A DNA stretch of 64,000 bases from Candidatus Dormiibacterota bacterium (GTDB lineage Bacteria > Chloroflexota > Dormibacteria > Dormibacterales > Dormibacteraceae), in assembly GCA_003169845.1 (NCBI GenBank), contig PNAG01000026.1:1-64000 (forward strand), given 5' to 3'. Made by a program: the position numbers and the translations under genes. Position 1 is the stretch's first letter, and every line of letters begins with the position of its first letter. The notes under the pieces are model-generated. The model saw nothing but the letters and a program-made list of their open reading frames with translations, searched no databases and was not told the DNA's origin. Of this stretch, positions 61,901 through 64,000 are shown in pieces.

Positions 61901-64000
61901 CGACGAAGTGATGGCGACCGATTCCCGGACCGTGACCGGCACCAAGACAGTCAGCTTCTCCGCCACGGGCTCCTCCGCGACCGTGACGGAGGCCGACGCG
62001 AGCGCCACGGGCGCGGCGGGCAAGGATACCGGCTCATCCACCGACAGCTCCGGCAAGGATGTCAACGGGAAGGCGAATGACCAGGTTGGCAACGCCAACA
62101 AGGAGAGCCAAGACAACACCGGCAAGCAGTCCTCTACGACCGACACCAGCAAGGCCAAGGCCGACACCTCGGACAGCAACGGCAATACCAACTCGAGCAA
62201 GGATTCGAATTCAGTCACCGTCGCGGGCGCCGCCGCGATCAACATCGTCACCTCGATCATCCAGGCATCGCTTGCGGACACGGCCAACGTCACCGCGACC
62301 GGCGGCGCGCTGACCCTGAAGACACTCGCCAACACCGACGCGAGCGCCACCGCGAACGGCAAGGCCGATGCGGCCGGCACCGTCGGTATCGGTGTCGGCG
62401 TGTCGGTGAACAAGGTCGACATCACCAACCTCGCCACCACCGGAAACGCGACTGTCTCCTCCAAGGGCCTGGACATCGAGGCGGGCATGTTGGTCAACGG
62501 CCAGGATCGCATCCAGCGCTTCAACGGAACCGACTGGTCGACCATCGATACCGGCGCCACGTTCCCTGAGCAGCCCGCTCAGGACGACCTCTTCCAGCTG
62601 ACCAACGCAACGCCGGCCACGACAACGGTGGACGGCGGCTCGCAGAACCTCACCGGCGGCACGCTCAAGGTCAAGTCGACCACAGCCTTCGGTGCAACCG
62701 GCAAGACGGGCACGCTCAAGATCGACGGGATCGACACCCCTTGCAACTACACGGTCACGGACTCGACGGACTTCGCCCTCACCGGCTGCACGACCGGCAC
62801 CCCGGACGACAAGGTGACCGTGACCATGACCACCGCGACGACGGTGAGCGGCGCCGGCCAGGACCTGTCGGGCGGCCTCCTCACCGTCGCAAACACCTCC
62901 GGCTTCGACCCGAGCGGGTCGCTGACAGTCACCGGCGGCACCGGCACCTGCAACTACACGGTGGTCGACGGGGTCACGTTCGCGATCAGCGGCTGCACGG
63001 GCACGCCGAAGGACGGCGCGGCCGTGGCGCGCGTCACCAATCTCCCCGGCGTGTACAAGTGGAACGACTCGACGTCGATCTGGGACTTCCAGATCGCCGG
63101 CATCCCGACCGGCTCCGCGCTGCCGGTCGGCCTCGCGACGGGCGACTACTTCCAGATCACCAAGGCCGCGCCCGCGACGACGGCAGTCGACGGCGGACCT
63201 CAGAACCTGGCCGGCGGCACGCTCACGGTCAAGTCGACCGCCGGCTTCAACGCGGGCGGCGGCACCTTCAAGGTCGACGGACTCAGCGGGACCTGCACCT
63301 ACACCGGCACGACGCCGATCACGTTCACCGGCATCACCGGCTGCACCGGAAACGCGGACAACAAGGCCACGGTGACGTCGGCCGCCGCCACGCCCGAGTT
63401 CGCTGCGGGCATCTACAAGTGGAACGGCTCGAGCTGGGTCTTGCAGGGCGACGGCTTGAGCTTCCCGACCAGCCCCTCGAACGGTGACTACTACCGCCTC
63501 GCCGAGCACGACATCAGCGCGGTGGCGCAGTCAGGCGCCGGCGGCGACAGCAGCAAGGTCAGCATCGCGGGCGCGCTGGCGCTCAACATCGTCTCCAACC
63601 ACACGACGGCGAACATCGGCGGCTCCGCGAACGTGAACGCCGGAACCGGCGACGTGACGCTGAAGGCGCAGAGCAGCGAGGAGGACACCGCCAAGGCGGA
63701 CTCCGACGCGAAGAGCGGAAAGGTCGGCATCGGCGCCTCGGCCGCGATCCAGGTCTTGAATGCCAACGAGACGCGGGCCGCGATCGAGAACGGCGCGACG
63801 TTGACTGGTGGCGGCAAGTTGACGGTCTCCGCCGACTTCCACCACGATGTCCAGACAGAGGACAAGGCCGGTGCCGCGGGCGGCATCGCGATCAGCCCCG
63901 CGGTCTCGCTGGCGATCGTCAGCGACAAGACGACGGCATACGTCGGCACCGGCGGCTTGATCACGGTCAGCGGCGACGTGACGATCCAGGCTAAGGAAGA
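52956..64000 (+). CDS. Giant secreted modular surface protein/adhesin (open at the right window edge)
   Basis: One uninterrupted frame of 3,681 codons runs to the edge of the window. Start: CTG 52956, six bases after GAGGAGG, giving a signal peptide (KAVLKLLAGTGAM then SVALVLVVQSVATY); ATG 52995 is the only ATG alternative. Order: signal; a domain of about 230 residues; a segment near 53690-53870 resembling a subtilase-type propeptide; Thr/Ser/Pro linker; several FN3-like modules (about 54060-57060); then from about 57.4 kb a long beta-rich repetitive region with VAGAAAINIV-like repeats, typical of filamentous beta-helix adhesins. Inserted are four W...GD...W modules, five Cys-pair modules, and Lys/Asp/Ser/Asn-rich linkers. 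Likely role is adhesion or cell contact; no catalytic domain was recognised. Long antisense frames here are GC3 shadows. Confidence 0.85.
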   Translation, partial: MKAVLKLLAGTGAMAGSVALVLVVQSVATYTSLVPVAQSSAAPAPSSTTYRAPQVVGVSVDTTLGVATLTMPPFTSQSGASALGAKYGMQLLNEFPAFGQYVFSLPQIRIGPGPEQHTATIYFPPFATSSDIDAFIARNALKVEGWLSADDAAGRTAIVALPQIQPRLIDAKNGVWQAWVAPNIDRSRLDVWASTNGVQIISYNQGTGELLIQGPKPKPVYVRVVPKVVPVVKTTVTPTTSQTSKVYIAFKPGTTFSQAQTAIQSAGGQVTSFDSGTELAIATVPVGQEAAATTALTASPQVSCASASSTGCPATQSSTTSTPATTSTTPAACDPATTTCPAATVPDTTASGTGWTTTVTPAPAATTVPLQLQAVPADGHVSLTWSTVTGATGYQVYRSVGTGTPVLVATTNATTLTDVGGVAGTVYAYSIVPVPDSGPATAQAANATWVAAASNPVVLRTDPASGSLSGSLTLSVDTRTGDGAGTATWTITSQNGTVTQAGTASGSPLASDPLTWSARTVWDSRVVSDGAYTLVVTVTDGSGHTSQTASQVRVGNAAPAAPTALGAAPVGSSVVLTWQQPAVANGAAYLVQKDTDIEPVAALATGALTWTDNSATPGEHTYKVVLEDKYGHVSSAATVSASAAAGSAPVALPSLTLMLPSGDALASDGAVDDRLMLVSDATSGSGVTFQYAIDGGAWQNVQGTMSCAPGCTVDWSVASLARGHYSVRATTTAGTGLARGFTLRGDGGLPAPNEPTAVMTPFGVSLEWSPSQGELPSRYAISRLDGSTWVVLDRVTGTQYLDRTALSGKNQYRVQAYNSDGAAGQASATTTITVPEVQRQTGASTAQSLAAPAGVNAISGAGSVTILWTAVPQASGYLVERAWQEAGPFEAVGTTGATIFRDAATIGAVAYYRVNAFNGNLNGDASAVVSAALLPAPQSATSTSFVLATGGPAGPGQAPGALTLGSAQSTASAGNTVNVSASGQATAAFSSVQVQTLQQGAWTVIGELPSLINGQTWTATGSITTSLLGEGAHQVRAVALASNGTVVAATATSTLNVVRTAAVVTGVASAISGDSVRVSWTSAAGATYNVYRSTTGANSFALAATGVTGSSFLDASLPGGQLTGYVVTETDAYGNESDFSQAQWVTTPAAWNLTAPDLSILTPNAAERPDQAIVDLAVQVSSHVGIASLTFAYAPFGSGIWTSILNMLPVKPGTPTAPGGPGLAAAGLIIWATSLSTSGLAAGKYDFRVTATDGSGRTAQKLDTFDVGAAGARGPPTPGFDLNSTATSTGVQLTWTGAAGDLFQVRRAFGSGSIFSSLGTTTGSQYIDTAVLPGSQYQYQVVRLSPSLAYTAIQIATAESSFNTSGNAISSDGNVAVGVQTASSDKLAVGVAPDAAAPAMGAGMTAFGSAYDVNATSLASGAPVHLLDQPATLTFALPSGTTQVQAQTMSVFHWDAASGTWVREPTSLDWPNRRLIATVTHFSLFTIGATCVGTLEKLCYTDGAAAVISLQDPTGLDTLLVSDSGTGVQFSEHFGSDLGTLLTPRTSMTSLIINAGNSNVEINGSLDSIGGTLEIDGSAIKVDPGFTVSATGAVNFNAVYKSNGHSIFGITTTILGVNASIDVNGATLSGSSIDLEAFAGTLSTTVTPGGDSLASGTLQVASAFGFDSPSGTFTVDGGTGTCSYTGVSADGTSFTGITGCTGTPANGASVRSNLTENGSGTGINHAGLQLIYQATINVHGASTITASSGNVKIASVTDVIASANAAGGADKGAWSSGFPYKKGDIVTDGGKRFAALNDVTSTTNPGSDSTNWKDAKASDSSVTVAQVLANAKSQLSGTSSISAPAGDVSITSNLKTNITSTADSTGAGSGAGIAVAVLTTDSEAFVDSIAATPITSKNLTLSADSSNTAPTTAKESPGAATGNDTGQSANSNSSRLDPSAPGYNAGAAGQADGKSKTGDGSQGLAGALAVTVLVETTKAYIAPAGGAVSINTTGSDKIHAGATNNTSAIADAGNVQFTPDVPSFSADSTVGGFLNGGNTYYYRVTTLTIGDNSTTQSGTNPDLSGGVLNVTSTGGFDSTGVLTVAGIGVACSYTIASLIQFNVTGCSGVPSLGAAVTSANESLPGPEASHKIPGSSSNSQVTLNWTAVVNAIGYRIYRGDAAGKEFLLDSALGATIYHDNTITTSPTSGDLPTSDAKSGSAIAVAINVAVITTHAYLGGNTSLTAPGGVTVEAVDPGASSFATHSTSGAGGSSGLSVAGSIAVNVVTTNTVADVEAPTPVAYSGDLTLTSTSNQASNATADAKQATDKSASGIGASVAVNVVNDTTSAGLADGSQLTGTHNLGVSATAADSMTTKADGGASAGSGSLALSAQAAIAISNVTTGASIGTGPDLTLGGTLTAHAKQNASTTTTASGSTTGGTAGIGLSLALLVANHIVSSQLNRNLAGAGGAVSFAADGASVNDTESSSSDVGAPGKQNSGATSTDSSGKDTNAKADDNLKLGNDQSKAASGKDSGSTSTPKANTGDSSGGTTVTVAAAAAIAIVTANALATLADGISVTTTGAVSLTTTEDFDSKVIAKGSATKAKTANIGVAVAINLVKVTNQAATGTGADKGTWSSSPGNYSAGDVVTDPNDHNRYAALNNLSGDLAAPSTDSGNWRLANTVISSNGLTLSATMNKSAQSKGSWTSGTSYSKGDVVTDKLDGNVYVATNNVATDTLAPHNDSANWTLVNSWLSGNNYSKGDVVTDTFDGNKYAALNDVATDLVAPHADAANWKAVSSEPDGKSTLDTEATAGGGAGKVGIAGSLALTIADIETSAAIRSTGTAHDSLGTGDVTLTAASSVDSTTKAMASDKDAGTVGIGAGAAINIVRDATNAAIDDGAAVSGGKKVTLSATDTNSMTTYAEAGTAGAAGSTLSLTADAAIALPTVITTATIAGGTSQTLAPSDAISLSATQTAKATTTAKADAVSGSVVIGLALALAIPDDEVMATDSRTVTGTKTVSFSATGSSATVTEADASATGAAGKDTGSSTDSSGKDVNGKANDQVGNANKESQDNTGKQSSTTDTSKAKADTSDSNGNTNSSKDSNSVTVAGAAAINIVTSIIQASLADTANVTATGGALTLKTLANTDASATANGKADAAGTVGIGVGVSVNKVDITNLATTGNATVSSKGLDIEAGMLVNGQDRIQRFNGTDWSTIDTGATFPEQPAQDDLFQLTNATPATTTVDGGSQNLTGGTLKVKSTTAFGATGKTGTLKIDGIDTPCNYTVTDSTDFALTGCTTGTPDDKVTVTMTTATTVSGAGQDLSGGLLTVANTSGFDPSGSLTVTGGTGTCNYTVVDGVTFAISGCTGTPKDGAAVARVTNLPGVYKWNDSTSIWDFQIAGIPTGSALPVGLATGDYFQITKAAPATTAVDGGPQNLAGGTLTVKSTAGFNAGGGTFKVDGLSGTCTYTGTTPITFTGITGCTGNADNKATVTSAAATPEFAAGIYKWNGSSWVLQGDGLSFPTSPSNGDYYRLAEHDISAVAQSGAGGDSSKVSIAGALALNIVSNHTTANIGGSANVNAGTGDVTLKAQSSEEDTAKADSDAKSGKVGIGASAAIQVLNANETRAAIENGATLTGGGKLTVSADFHHDVQTEDKAGAAGGIAISPAVSLAIVSDKTTAYVGTGGLITVSGDVTIQAKE
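57902..58088 (+). repeat. Cys-pair module, copy 1 of at least five
   Basis: Encodes a segment of about 60 residues in which GTLTV-like strands are followed by TC(S/N)Y and a final GCTGTP. Other copies lie at about 59134-59313, 62630-62826, 62845-63030 and 63187-63390. Each has two Cys about 18-20 residues apart, probably disulfide-bonded outside the cell. Confidence 0.6.
58266..58399 (+). repeat. W-GD-W module, copy 1
   Basis: Encodes GAWSSGFPYKKGDIVTDGG and ends in NWKDA. The pattern W...Y..GD.V.D......A.N......W resembles carbohydrate-binding type 5/12 modules. Copies 2-4 are near 60782, 60998 and 61144. Confidence 0.6.
60782..61290 (+). repeat. Three W-GD-W modules (copies 2-4; 3 and 4 adjacent)
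   Basis: Copies start near 60782, 60998 and 61144, each about 48 residues, with KG(T/S)W, YS(A/K)GDVVTD, (Y/V)(A/V)ALN and a closing NW. Copies 3 and 4 abut; copies 2 and 3 are separated by a short beta strand segment. High internal similarity points to recent duplication. Confidence 0.65.

Noticed and set aside
1-64000. CRISPR array, IS element, prophage or integron
   Set aside because: No regularly spaced direct repeats, transposase, integrase or phage genes were seen.

Overview
The window is 64 kb of one uniformly GC-rich bacterial chromosome segment with mostly short intergenic gaps. No rRNA, transposase, integrase, phage gene or CRISPR array is visible. High GC, many GTG/TTG starts, several probable leaderless promoters (a -10-like hexamer 6-8 nt before the start codon), lipoprotein, kelch, SARP and MarR genes, and a Cox-CtaG-CtaB operon suggest a Terrabacteria-type soil bacterium. 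My guess is Candidatus Dormibacterota, Chloroflexota or a deep actinobacterial relative; the lineage is inferred and no marker gene fixes it.

Layout. 1-3.6 kb: aldehyde dehydrogenase and 4-aminobutyrate aminotransferase (putrescine/GABA catabolism), divergent from a choline-kinase-like phosphotransferase. 3.6-13.2 kb: an envelope-rich stretch with a nonsense-interrupted lipoprotein, a 14-repeat kelch protein, an SDR, two Cys lipoproteins, an HTH/NB-ARC/TPR regulator and a PHB-depolymerase-like lipoprotein esterase. 13.2-17.3 kb: an amine permease and an FAD oxidoreductase/GcvT fusion of the dimethylglycine dehydrogenase type. 17.4-25 kb: small proteins, a SARP regulator, a frameshifted penicillin acylase, a nucleotidyl cyclase and an EamA transporter. 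25-36 kb: MarR and YceI, an NmrA-like protein, a DEAD-box helicase, dienelactone hydrolase, tRNA-Ala(GGC), a hybrid histidine kinase with a receiver protein, an interrupted ABM-domain gene, an FMN-binding protein, a 2-hydroxyacid dehydrogenase and a membrane-anchored molybdenum oxidoreductase. 36-42 kb: small membrane proteins, cupin, GNAT, patatin, a CDF transporter. 42-49.5 kb: a complete aa3-type cytochrome oxidase operon (SCO, cupredoxin, CoxB, CoxA, CoxC, CtaG, CtaB, TlpA-like) with a small HTH gene divergent from it. 49.5-52.6 kb: MFS exporter, methyltransferase, a Cys-rich small protein and a CDF-like membrane protein. 52.96 kb to the right edge: one giant secreted modular protein, at least 3,681 codons, still open at the boundary.

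Recurring signals. Three genes are each broken by one apparent base change (TGG to TGA near 4264, TAC/TAT to TAA at 33263, a one-base deletion near 20370), and a small membrane gene near 37.68 kb may be a fourth. A GC-rich hairpin element occurs three times with compensatory stem changes. The strongest leads are the giant adhesin with its probable CTG start, the leaderless promoters, two covarying tetraloop hairpins at the start of the helicase gene, and a four-hairpin leader before the interrupted ABM gene.
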